This document shows, piece by piece, positions 30,653-38,339 of a DNA stretch of 42,187 bases. The number at the start of each line of letters is the position of its first letter. Position 1 is the stretch's first letter. The stretch covers positions 1-42,187 of the forward strand of contig DAOUGD010000266.1 in the NCBI GenBank assembly GCA_034429475.1, written 5' to 3'. A program made the position numbers and the translations under genes. The notes under the pieces are model-generated. The model saw only the letters and a program-made list of their open reading frames with translations. It had not been told where the DNA came from and searched no databases. The DNA is from JAKQHY01 sp034429475 (GTDB lineage: Bacteria; Chloroflexota; Anaerolineae; B4-G1; SLSP01).

Positions 30653-31315
30653 CTACCCAAGCTCTTTCAGGAACTCGCTCAAATCGTGCCGGACGGCGTA
30701 GGCGGCGGCTTCGGCGCGGTTGGTCAGGCCCAGCTTGGAGAGGATGCTGCTGACGTAGTTGCGCACCGTGCCCTCGCCCAGGAAGAGGGCTTTGGCGATT
30801 TCCTTGTTGGTGTGGCCCTCGGAGACCAGCCCCAGGACGCGCAACTCTTGCTCGGTCAGGTCGGCGAAGGCGGCGGCTTGTTCCTGGCGCGTCGCCTGGC
30901 GGACGCGGGCCAACACGCGCTGCGTCACCGCCGGGTCGAGCAGCGCTTCGCCCTGCCCCACGCGCCGGATCGCGCGCACCAGGTCGTCGCCGCCGCCCTG
31001 CTTGAGCACGTAGCCCGCCGCTCCCGCGCCGATGGCGTCGAAGAGCATCTCGTCCTCGGCATACGACGTGAGCATGATCACTTTGACCGCCGGCAAGTGT
31101 TCCCTGATTTCTTTGCAGGCTTCGATGCCATTTTTCCCCGGCATGCGGATGTCCATCACCACCACGTCGGGATGGTGTTGGGTGGACTTTTCGACGGCTT
31201 CCTGCGCCGACGTGGCCTCATCCACCACCAAAATATCGGCCTGATTGCTCAACAACGTGCGCAGACCCAGCCGCACCACCTCGTGATCGTCCACAATTAA
31301 AACTCTTAGCGTCAT
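30653..31315 (-). CDS. NarL/FixJ-type response regulator
   Basis: A 220-residue two-component regulator. The receiver domain (1-120) has the acidic pair DD (9-10), phosphoacceptor D55 (VVVMDIRMPG) and a Thr and Lys (IMLTSYA, GYVLKQ). The LuxR-type HTH (about 150-210) reads LTEQELRVLGLVSEGHTNKE, then VRNYVSSILSKLGL. It is probably phosphorylated by the kinase encoded at 31458, which is of the NarX/DesK type usually paired with this regulator class. Confidence 0.92.
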   Translation of the reverse strand: MTLRVLIVDDHEVVRLGLRTLLSNQADILVVDEATSAQEAVEKSTQHHPDVVVMDIRMPGKNGIEACKEIREHLPAVKVIMLTSYAEDEMLFDAIGAGAAGYVLKQGGGDDLVRAIRRVGQGEALLDPAVTQRVLARVRQATRQEQAAAFADLTEQELRVLGLVSEGHTNKEIAKALFLGEGTVRNYVSSILSKLGLTNRAEAAAYAVRHDLSEFLKELG

Positions 31316-31336
31316 ATCCCCCCTCGTCTTTCATTA

Positions 31337-31457
31337 GTAGTGGGAAATGAGTAATAGAGAAATGAGTAACGTGTCGTAAGGGAATGTGTGTTACATACCA
31401 TAGTCAGATCTCGGTACTCATTTTTTTTTGTTGCCCATTACTCATTTCTAATTAATT
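31337..31457. repeat. AATGAGT-type repeats between kinase and regulator genes
   Basis: The intergenic stretch holds GGGAAATGAGTAAT, GAAATGAGTAAC and the inverted copies TACTCATTTTT and ATTACTCATTTC. The same motif forms a large hairpin at 37597-37675. Both are members of a dispersed repeat family built on a 7-base unit. Confidence 0.65.
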
Positions 31458-32807
31458 CTAATACGGCACACTCAAATGCAATGTGACCCCTTCACCGGGC
31501 GCGCTCTCGATGCGCAAGGCGCCATCGAGCAGGCGCGCGCGCTCGCGGATGTTGCGCAGGCCGTACCCTTTGCTGACCAGCAGCGTCTCCATACCGATGC
31601 CGTCGTCGGAAATGGTGATCTCCAGAGTCTCGGCCGCATAGTCCAGGGCGATGCATACCCATTGGGCCTGCGCGTGCCGCGCGGTGTTCGCCAACGCTTC
31701 CCGCACGATCTGGAAGATGTGCCGCCGGCGCTCCACCGAGGTGATTTCGACGGGCGCGCCGTTGACCCGCAGTTCAGTCTCCAGCAACGTGTTGATGCGG
31801 AAGTCGCGCAACAGCCGTTCGACGCCAGAACGCAGGTCGTCGTCCGGCATGTCGCTGCGCAGGTCGAAAATGTAACGTCGGATGTCCTGGATCGTCTCGT
31901 TCAAGTTGTCCATCACCCGGCCCAACTGCGCCTGCGCGCGCACCGGATCGTTGGGAATCACCGGCAACACGCTTTCCAACAACAGCCCGGAAGCATAGAT
32001 GGACTGGATGATGCCGTCGTGCAGCTCGCGGCCAATGCGCTCGCGGTCGGTTGCCAACGTTTGCAGCCGCTCCACCCCCTCGATCCACTGCTCGATGGCG
32101 GCCTGGATGGTGGTTAGCGCGCGGGTCAGCCCCACCGCGAGGCCGGCTCCCACCAGCGTCCACAACCATTCAGCGGTCAGCCCCGCGCAAAAGCTGCTGT
32201 TCCAGCGCGCCCGCGCGAAAAACGGCGTCGCCGGGGCCAGCAGGCCATTCAAGATTCCAAACAGCGCGACCATGATCTCGATCAGTTGCAGATAACGGCG
32301 GATGCGGCGGCGCGCTTCCAGTTGAATGGCTTGATAACTCTGCCGGTAGAGACCTACTGCTGTCAAAATGCTGCCGGGGAATCCCAATCCATAGCGCCCC
32401 CAACTTTGCGCCGGCGCCGTCACCCGGGTCAAGTCGGGCCAGGCCCAGGCGACGGCGATGCCATAGGGGATTACCCAGAGAAGGTTCAGCCAGAGCGGCA
32501 ACCGTTTCACGAGGGCGTTGTCTTCATCGGGAATCAACATCTGGAGACCAAACGCCAGCAAGAAGGTGTACCCCACAGCTCGAAACGGCGGCGGCGCCCA
32601 GAAGGGCAGTATCACCGGCAACCCTGTCACGCTCAACAAATCATGCCAGGCCAAAAACGCCTCAAAGAAAGCGAAGATACCCAGCCAGGGGAGTCGTCGC
32701 GCCAGCAAAATCCGGCGACTGCGCGAGTGCAAGAAAATAACGGCCAGCCCCAGGGTGAAGAAGGCCAGTCCATGGAAAAAGTATCCCAGGGTAATCCAAA
32801 GTGTCAT
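31458..32807 (-). CDS. NarX/DesK-type sensor histidine kinase
   Basis: A 449-residue kinase (ATG at 32807; a GTG one codon earlier is possible). About seven TM helices fill residues 1-225, then a linker helix, HisKA_3 with the phosphoacceptor His (RIGRELHDGIIQSIYASG, about residue 265), and HATPase_c (ALANTARHAQAQWVCIALD, SDDGIGM, GYGLRNIRERARLL). It pairs with the NarL-type regulator immediately downstream. Signal unknown. Confidence 0.9.
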   Translation of the reverse strand: MTLWITLGYFFHGLAFFTLGLAVIFLHSRSRRILLARRLPWLGIFAFFEAFLAWHDLLSVTGLPVILPFWAPPPFRAVGYTFLLAFGLQMLIPDEDNALVKRLPLWLNLLWVIPYGIAVAWAWPDLTRVTAPAQSWGRYGLGFPGSILTAVGLYRQSYQAIQLEARRRIRRYLQLIEIMVALFGILNGLLAPATPFFARARWNSSFCAGLTAEWLWTLVGAGLAVGLTRALTTIQAAIEQWIEGVERLQTLATDRERIGRELHDGIIQSIYASGLLLESVLPVIPNDPVRAQAQLGRVMDNLNETIQDIRRYIFDLRSDMPDDDLRSGVERLLRDFRINTLLETELRVNGAPVEITSVERRRHIFQIVREALANTARHAQAQWVCIALDYAAETLEITISDDGIGMETLLVSKGYGLRNIRERARLLDGALRIESAPGEGVTLHLSVPY

Positions 32808-32992
32808 CACTTGATTACTTGTCCGACGTTAACGCCGTTTCATTAAGAACTGTTCTGCACGAAACGGGAAACGTGATGCGCTTATTCATTTAGCCCTCGC
32901 GTTTGCCGCTTCACTCAATTTTAATGAAAGTATACCACATGACCGAGCGCGCATCAAACAATGGCGCTGTTGCCCCTGGTCAGATGGTCAGC

Positions 32993-33020
32993 TTGCCTCG
33001 TTTTATGTCCCGACTATACT
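32993..33020 (+). promoter_or_regulatory. Promoter of rarA
   Basis: TTGCCT (32993-32998) and TATACT (33015-33020) are 16 bp apart. The predicted transcription start near 33027 is 20 bases before the ATG at 33047, which supports that start over the longer frame from 32903. Confidence 0.6.
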
Positions 33021-33046
33021 TAACAGGCAAGGAGTGGATCATCCCT

Positions 33047-34366
33047 ATGGATTTGTTTGAGTATAGTCGGCAGGAACAAATACGCCGGGAGGCGCCGCTG
33101 GCTGCGCGCATGCGCCCCCGCACGTTGGATGAGTTTATCGGGCAGGAGCAGATTATCGGCGAGGGGCGTCTGTTGCGCCGCGCCATTGTCAGCGACCGTC
33201 TTTTTTCCTCCATCATCTTTTGGGGGCCGCCGGGGGTGGGGAAGACCACCCTGGCTGCCGTCATCGCGCAGACCACGCAGGCGCGCTTCGAGACGCTGAA
33301 CGCGGTGCTGGATGGCGTCGCCGACCTGCGGAAGCTGGTGCAGGCCGCCACCGAGCGCCGCGCGATGTACGGCACGCGCACGATTCTGATGGTGGACGAA
33401 ATTCACCGCTGGAACAAGGCGCAGCAAGATGGCCTGCTGCCCGTTGTCGAGGATGGCACCGTCACCCTGATCGGCGCCACCACCGAGAACCCGTTCTTCT
33501 CCATTATCGGCCCGCTGCTCAGCCGCTCGCGCCTCTTCCGCTTTGAGACGCTCACCGTGCCGCAGATCACGGAGATGCTCCGGCGCGCGCTGGCTGACCC
33601 GGAGCGCGGTTACGGCAATCGCGCCGTGCAGGCTGACGAAGACGCGCTGGCGCACCTCGCCGACCTGGCCGATGGCGACGTGCGTACCGCCCTCAACGCG
33701 CTGGAACTGGCAGTCGAGTCCACCCCGCCGGACGCGGACGGCGTCTGCCACGTCACCCTCGCCGTCGCCGAAGAGTCCATCCAGCGGCGGGCCATGCAGT
33801 ACGATAAATCCGGCGACGAACACTACAACACCATCAGCGCGTTCATCAAATCCATCCGGGGCACCGACCCGGACGCCGCGCTCTATTATCTGGCGAAGAT
33901 GGTGGCCGCCGGGGAAGATCCGCGCTTCATCTTCCGCCGCCTGCTCATCGCCGCCGCCGAGGATGTGGGGTTGGCGTCGCCGATGGCGATTGTGGTGGTG
34001 TTGGCCTGCGCGCAGGCGTTCGAGTGGGTGGGGTTGCCTGAAGGCCAGTTTCACCTGACCGAGGCGACATTGTATCTGGCGACGTCGGCCAAGTCGAACA
34101 GTACGGGCGCGTACTGGGAGGCGCTGCGCTATCTCGAAGAGCACGGCTACGAACCGCCGCCCGTCTATTTGCGGGACAAGAACACCCTGCTCAAGGGCGA
34201 GGCCATTTCCGGCCCTACCTACCAATACCCGCACGACTACCCTGGCGGCTGGGTGGCACAGCGGTATCTGCCCGATGGCGTCCCCGGCGGTTGGTATCGT
34301 CCTAAAGGCTATGGCTACGAGCAGCGCATCGTGGAATTGCTGAATAAACATCGGGAAAAGAAGTGA
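33047..34366 (+). CDS. rarA: Replication-associated recombination protein A (MgsA/RarA AAA+ ATPase)
   Basis: A 439-residue AAA+ ATPase of the clamp-loader-like RarA family that acts at stalled replication forks. Walker A GPPGVGKTT (60-68), Walker B ILMVDEIHRW (113-122), sensor GATTENPFFS and the family C-terminal tetramerisation part (GDEHYNTISAFIKSIRGTDP, YLEEHGYEPP, GEAISGPTYQYPHDYPGGWV) are all present. Length is normal for the family. The start was chosen because the N-terminal motif MDLFEYSRQEQIRREAPLAA is standard and the promoter lies just upstream. Confidence 0.95.
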   Translation: MDLFEYSRQEQIRREAPLAARMRPRTLDEFIGQEQIIGEGRLLRRAIVSDRLFSSIIFWGPPGVGKTTLAAVIAQTTQARFETLNAVLDGVADLRKLVQAATERRAMYGTRTILMVDEIHRWNKAQQDGLLPVVEDGTVTLIGATTENPFFSIIGPLLSRSRLFRFETLTVPQITEMLRRALADPERGYGNRAVQADEDALAHLADLADGDVRTALNALELAVESTPPDADGVCHVTLAVAEESIQRRAMQYDKSGDEHYNTISAFIKSIRGTDPDAALYYLAKMVAAGEDPRFIFRRLLIAAAEDVGLASPMAIVVVLACAQAFEWVGLPEGQFHLTEATLYLATSAKSNSTGAYWEALRYLEEHGYEPPPVYLRDKNTLLKGEAISGPTYQYPHDYPGGWVAQRYLPDGVPGGWYRPKGYGYEQRIVELLNKHREKK

Positions 34367-34400
34367 TACAATAGGGGAAATTTTTTGGAGTAAAAGACTA

Positions 34401-34904
34401 ATGAGCGATCCCATTACCAACCATATAGCCGATTTGTTAGCCACCGCAGAACATGTTGTTATCCCCTTGGAAAAATTATATCAAACCCTTATGGTCGAAG
34501 GGTGGATGCCCTGGCTCGACCCCGAAATGCTGGAATCGCTGATTGCAGATGATCCGCGTTTTGAATTGCTGGACGGACTCAGCGACATAGACACCTTCCG
34601 CCCGGCTTTGCTGGCCGAATTGGAAATCCAGGGATTGTTGATGGGGCCGCTGGTGATGCTGAAAGACCGCGCTTTCTCATCGGAAATTGTCATATTGGAC
34701 ATTCTGAACTATCTGGAGGCCATGAATCACACCCTGGAAACTGCGTGGCATGAACATTCGGCCCAAGAGATGGCGGACGAAGCTGAACTCTTGAATTTGT
34801 TGATGATGGGGGATATGTTGGAACGCGAACTCAAGCAGTCGCTTCACCTGGAACTTTTCCCCAGACGCGACGCTCTGGAAGCTGTCGAGGCGGATAAAAT
34901 CTAA
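34401..34904 (+). CDS. 167-residue hypothetical protein
   Basis: Starts MSDPITNHIADLLATAEHVV with GGAG 11 bases ahead. The first half (HVVIPLEKLYQTLMVEGW) looks like a winged-helix-type fold, and the second half is helical and acidic (ILDILNYLEAMNHTLE, EMADEAELLNLLMMGDMLER). No family was recognised. It is AT-richer than its neighbours. Confidence 0.7.
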   Translation: MSDPITNHIADLLATAEHVVIPLEKLYQTLMVEGWMPWLDPEMLESLIADDPRFELLDGLSDIDTFRPALLAELEIQGLLMGPLVMLKDRAFSSEIVILDILNYLEAMNHTLETAWHEHSAQEMADEAELLNLLMMGDMLERELKQSLHLELFPRRDALEAVEADKI

Positions 34905-34972
34905 CGCTGGCCGACCCAACGCTCTGATTTCAGTAACTGAGTTTACCAGTTTGAGGAGTAAAACGATCAGCC

Positions 34973-35755
34973 ATGAAACGTTGGTGGATTCTTCTCATAG
35001 TGCTCATATGGATGAGTGCGTGTGAAGCCGATCCGGATGCTCTGACCCGCATCCGAGAGAGCGGGGTGCTGCGGGTGGCGATGGACCCCAGCCTGGAGCC
35101 GTTTGAATTTGTGGACAGCGCGGGGAACCCGGCCGGTTTCGACGTAGACCTGGCGCAGCAAATCGGTGCGCGGCTGGGCGTGGATGTGCAATTCGTCACC
35201 ACCGGCTACGACGGTCTCTACGATACGCTAACCATTGGCAATGCCGACATCATCATCTCTGCTTTGTACCCTGATCCCGCCCGCACCGATTCCTTTGCTT
35301 TCAGTCCACCCTACCTCCAGACCGGCGAAATACTCATCGTGCGGGCAGACTCCGACATTAAGGGCGTGGTAGACCTGGCCGGTAAGCAGGTAATTGTTGT
35401 CTACGACAGCGAAGCCTATCTGCTGGCGCAGCAGTGGCAGCAGACACTCACTCCGCCGCCGGAGCTGCTGCCGGGCGACGCGCCGGAGACCGTCCTGGGC
35501 GTATTGGCCGCCGGTTACGCCGACGCCGTCTTGATAGACAACATCTCCGCCCAGATTCACATGCGCAAGCTAACGGGATTGCGGATTATCGGCTCGCCGG
35601 TTAAAGACAACCCCTACGTCATTGCGACGCGCCTGGAGGACAGCGCTCTCGTCGAGGGCATCGGCGCTATCCTCGCTGAAATGCACTCCGATGGCACGAT
35701 AGAGGCCTTGCTCGAACGCTGGTTGGTGGAAGCCAATCCGCAGTCTCAACCTTAG
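34973..35755 (+). CDS. Family 3 solute-binding lipoprotein (ABC amino-acid transporter type)
   Basis: A 260-residue lipoprotein with lipobox MSAC (C17) and the SBP_bac_3 fold: TRIRESGVLRVAMDPSLEPF, AGFDVDLAQQIGARLGVDV, ADIIISALYPDPARTDSFAF, and a C-terminal half (GYADAVLIDNISAQIH). These proteins bind amino acids or similar polar ligands outside the membrane. No permease or ATPase gene is adjacent, so the ligand cannot be named and a signalling role is possible. Confidence 0.88.
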   Translation: MKRWWILLIVLIWMSACEADPDALTRIRESGVLRVAMDPSLEPFEFVDSAGNPAGFDVDLAQQIGARLGVDVQFVTTGYDGLYDTLTIGNADIIISALYPDPARTDSFAFSPPYLQTGEILIVRADSDIKGVVDLAGKQVIVVYDSEAYLLAQQWQQTLTPPPELLPGDAPETVLGVLAAGYADAVLIDNISAQIHMRKLTGLRIIGSPVKDNPYVIATRLEDSALVEGIGAILAEMHSDGTIEALLERWLVEANPQSQP

Positions 35756-35830
35756 AGCGTTAAATGCGATAGCTTCACCCGACAGAGGACACAGAAGAAC
35801 TATCTTTGAAAAAGGAGTTATCCCAGACCC

Positions 35831-36457
35831 ATGGCAAAAGTCGTTATTTCCAATCATCCCTTAGTGAAACACAAACTCTCTCACCTCCGCAGAACCGATA
35901 CCGATCCCAAGAAATTCCGCGAGCTGATCCGCGAGATCACCCTGCTGCTGGCCTATGAAGCCACCCAAGACCTGCTTGTCGAACCGGTGGGCGTGACTAC
36001 CCCTCTGACCACTACCACCGGCTACAAACTCAAAGAACCCATTGGCCTCATCCCCATCTTGCGCTCCGGCCTGGGGATGGTGGAGGGTATCTGGGAGATG
36101 ATCCCCTCGGCGGAAGTCTGGCACATCGGCTTGTTCCGCGATGAACAGACCCTGCGCCCGGTGGCCTACTACAACCGCCTGCCCATTGCGCCGACCGTCT
36201 CCGTCTGCCTGATCCTCGATCCCATGCTGGCGACCGGCGGCTCCGCCGTCAAAACCGTCGAAATTCTGAAAGATTGGGGCGCGCGCCGCATCAAGTTTAT
36301 GGGCCTGATTGCCGCGCCGGAGGGCGTTGCGCACCTAAGCACCACCCATCCCGACGTGGACATCCACGTCGCCGCCGTGGACGAACGCCTCAACGAGCAC
36401 GGCTACATCGTCCCCGGCCTGGGCGACGCCGGCGACCGTCAGTTCGGCACCGGTTAA
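35831..36457 (+). CDS. upp: Uracil phosphoribosyltransferase
   Basis: A 208-residue enzyme that makes UMP from uracil and PRPP in pyrimidine salvage. The PRPP loop LDPMLATGGSA (129-139), IPILRSGLGM (74-83) and the uracil-binding GYIVPGLGDAGDR (about 191-203) are intact. Length and all blocks are as usual for the family. The ATG follows AAAGGAG. Confidence 0.96.
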   Translation: MAKVVISNHPLVKHKLSHLRRTDTDPKKFRELIREITLLLAYEATQDLLVEPVGVTTPLTTTTGYKLKEPIGLIPILRSGLGMVEGIWEMIPSAEVWHIGLFRDEQTLRPVAYYNRLPIAPTVSVCLILDPMLATGGSAVKTVEILKDWGARRIKFMGLIAAPEGVAHLSTTHPDVDIHVAAVDERLNEHGYIVPGLGDAGDRQFGTG

Positions 36458-36476
36458 TCCTTACGCCATTTTTTAT

Positions 36477-36535
36477 CTCAACGGATTTAACGGATTCTAA
36501 CGGATTTTTCCGTTCAATCCGTTGAATCCGTTGAG
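36477..36535. repeat. Palindrome of ACGGATT repeats after upp
   Basis: Three direct ACGGATT units (starting CTCAACGGATTTAACGG) face three inverted AATCCGT units, giving a nearly perfect 59-base palindrome with a tiny TTT loop. A shorter relative lies at 22131-22183. It probably ends the upp transcript, but its recurrence marks it as a dispersed repeat. Confidence 0.85.
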
Positions 36536-36550
36536 AAAGCTCCTCCATTG

Positions 36551-37585
36551 ATGGAAAATCCGCTGATTTCCCAATACCTGCTGACTTTGTTGACCGGCTT
36601 TGGCCTGGCGCTGGTGGGGACGCCGTTGGCCGGGTGGCTGGGGCAACGCCTGGGCATTGTGGCAAAACCGGGGGGCCGCCGACGCCATCAGGGCGCGATC
36701 TCTCGGTTGGGCGGTGTGGGACTGGCGCTCGGTTTCTTCGGTGCGCTGGCCGTCTCGCGGCTCGCCCCCATCCCCACGCAGGACCCCAACGAGTTGCGCC
36801 GTCTGTGGGGACTGGTCATCGGCGGCGCGGTGATGTGCATCATAGGCGTCATAGATGACCGCTACGATCTGCCCCCCTGGATTCAATATCCGAGCTATCT
36901 GCTGGCGGCGGGCGTCGCCATCGCCACCCTCCTCATCCTGGAACGCTTCAACAACCCCTTCACCAACCAACTGGTGGTATTGCCGGCGCTCCTCTACATC
37001 CCCCTCACCACGCTCTGGATTACCGGCATGATCGTCACCGTCAACTGGCTCGATGGGTTGGACGGGCTGGCGACCGGCGTCGCCGCCATCCTGGCCCTGG
37101 TGTTGAGTTTGCACATGATGGCTGTCAAGCAATACAGCGTCGCGCCGCAGGCGTTGGCTCTGCTTGGCGCGGCGCTGGGCTTCCTGACATACAATATCTC
37201 GCCGGCCCGCGTCTTTCTGGGGAGCAGCGGCGCGTTTCTGCTGGGATATTTGCTTGGCGCGCTCGGCCTGATTGCCGGGGGCCGCGCTCCCACCGTCCTG
37301 CTGGTGATGGGCATCCCCATCGTGGACGTGGCCTGGACGATCCTGGATCGCCTGCGGCACGGCGTCAGCCCCTTCAAGGGCGACCGCCGCCACCTGCACT
37401 TCCGCCTGCAAGACGCCGGTCTCTCCACCCGCGTTATCGTCTTCATCTATTGGGGCTTCTGCGCCCTCGCCGGTATCCTTGCCCTCCTCGTCTCCTCCCG
37501 CCTCTACAAACTGTTGGCCCTGGCCCTGCTGGCCGGCCTCACCCTCATCTTGCTGTACTATTTGAGCGCGAAGCATCCTGAGTGA
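36551..37585 (+). CDS. WecA/TagO-like undecaprenyl-phosphate sugar-1-phosphate transferase
   Basis: A 344-residue integral membrane enzyme of the MraY/WecA family that moves a sugar-1-phosphate (usually GlcNAc) onto undecaprenyl phosphate, the first step of surface polysaccharide or wall-polymer synthesis. About ten TM helices; the catalytic motifs are IDDRYDLPP (D102-D103), NWLDGLDGLATG (about 165-176) and RRHLHFRL (about 280), all intact. The ATG at 36551 was preferred over the TTG one codon earlier; the ribosome-binding site is poor. No other glycan gene is nearby. Confidence 0.9.
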   Translation: MENPLISQYLLTLLTGFGLALVGTPLAGWLGQRLGIVAKPGGRRRHQGAISRLGGVGLALGFFGALAVSRLAPIPTQDPNELRRLWGLVIGGAVMCIIGVIDDRYDLPPWIQYPSYLLAAGVAIATLLILERFNNPFTNQLVVLPALLYIPLTTLWITGMIVTVNWLDGLDGLATGVAAILALVLSLHMMAVKQYSVAPQALALLGAALGFLTYNISPARVFLGSSGAFLLGYLLGALGLIAGGRAPTVLLVMGIPIVDVAWTILDRLRHGVSPFKGDRRHLHFRLQDAGLSTRVIVFIYWGFCALAGILALLVSSRLYKLLALALLAGLTLILLYYLSAKHPE

Positions 37586-37596
37586 ACCTCAATAGG

Positions 37597-37675
37597 TAAT
37601 GAGAAATGAGAAATGAGTAATGAGTGACAAGCTGTCATTTCTTCCCACTCATTCCCCATTACTCATTACTCATTT
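37597..37675. repeat. AATGAG heptamer array forming a large hairpin
   Basis: TAATGAG, AAATGAG, AAATGAG, TAATGAG (37597-37624, period 7) are followed by TGACAAGCTGTCA and then by inverted ATTACTC units (to 37675). The whole can fold as one long hairpin after the wecA-like gene. Related sequence is found at 31337-31457. Confidence 0.82.
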
Positions 37676-37760
37676 ACCCCTGTTACCTTTTTTTCCCTCC
37701 CCCGACATACCCCATGAACGTACTTCAGCGCTGACTTACGCTCACCGATAAGGAGTCACT

Positions 37761-38339
37761 GTGACGATAACCAACTACAATCAAGCTGATGATCAACAAT
37801 TGGCCGAGGCGGCCCCGAAAGATCACGACGCCTTCGAGACGCTCTACCGCCGGCACGTGACGGCGATCTACCGCTACTGCTACGCCCGCGTCGAGAATGT
37901 CGCCGAGGCCGAAGACCTGACGTCCCAGACGTTTATGGCGGCGTTGGAATCGCTGCGCCGTTACGGCGGGCGCGGCACATTCCTGGCGTGGCTGTTCAGC
38001 ATCGCGCGGAACAAGTGCCACGACTACTACCGGGCTGCCTACGCCCGTCCGGCCGGCGGCGAACCGGCGGCGGTGGACGCGGCGGACGCCGACGAGCAAC
38101 TCGCCGACGAGTCCGCCGCCGACCCGGAAGCGCAACTGCTGCTCAATGACGTGTGGCATTGCATCGAGCGCATGTTCCCCCACCTCAGCGCGGACCGGGT
38201 GGAAGCCCTGCGCCTGCGCTATTGGGGCGGCCTGAGCATGGCCGAAATCGCCCGCGTCATGCGGCGTACTGAAGCCGCCGCCAAAATGCTCGTTTCCCGT
38301 GCTATCTCAGACCTGAGAGAAAGGTGTGTGACACAATGA
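37761..38339 (+). CDS. ECF-type RNA polymerase sigma factor
   Basis: A 192-residue sigma-70-family factor of the extracytoplasmic-function group. The start is GTG with AAGGAG 5 bases ahead. Sigma-2 is seen at about 15-85 (AFETLYRRHVTAIYRYCYAR, AEDLTSQTFMAALESLRRYG), and sigma-4 at about 130-185 (LSADRVEALRLRYWGGLSMA, EIARVMRRTEAAAKML). An acidic Ala-rich linker lies between. Its stop overlaps the next ATG, so the large membrane protein downstream is the probable control partner. Confidence 0.93.
   Translation: MTITNYNQADDQQLAEAAPKDHDAFETLYRRHVTAIYRYCYARVENVAEAEDLTSQTFMAALESLRRYGGRGTFLAWLFSIARNKCHDYYRAAYARPAGGEPAAVDAADADEQLADESAADPEAQLLLNDVWHCIERMFPHLSADRVEALRLRYWGGLSMAEIARVMRRTEAAAKMLVSRAISDLRERCVTQ

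Noticed and set aside
33020..34444. 474-codon minus-strand frame opposite rarA
   Set aside because: Antisense shadow; rarA on the plus strand has all family motifs.
36497..37576. 359-codon minus-strand frame opposite the WecA-like gene
   Set aside because: Low-complexity Gln/Asp/Gly translation; the plus strand is a clear membrane transferase.
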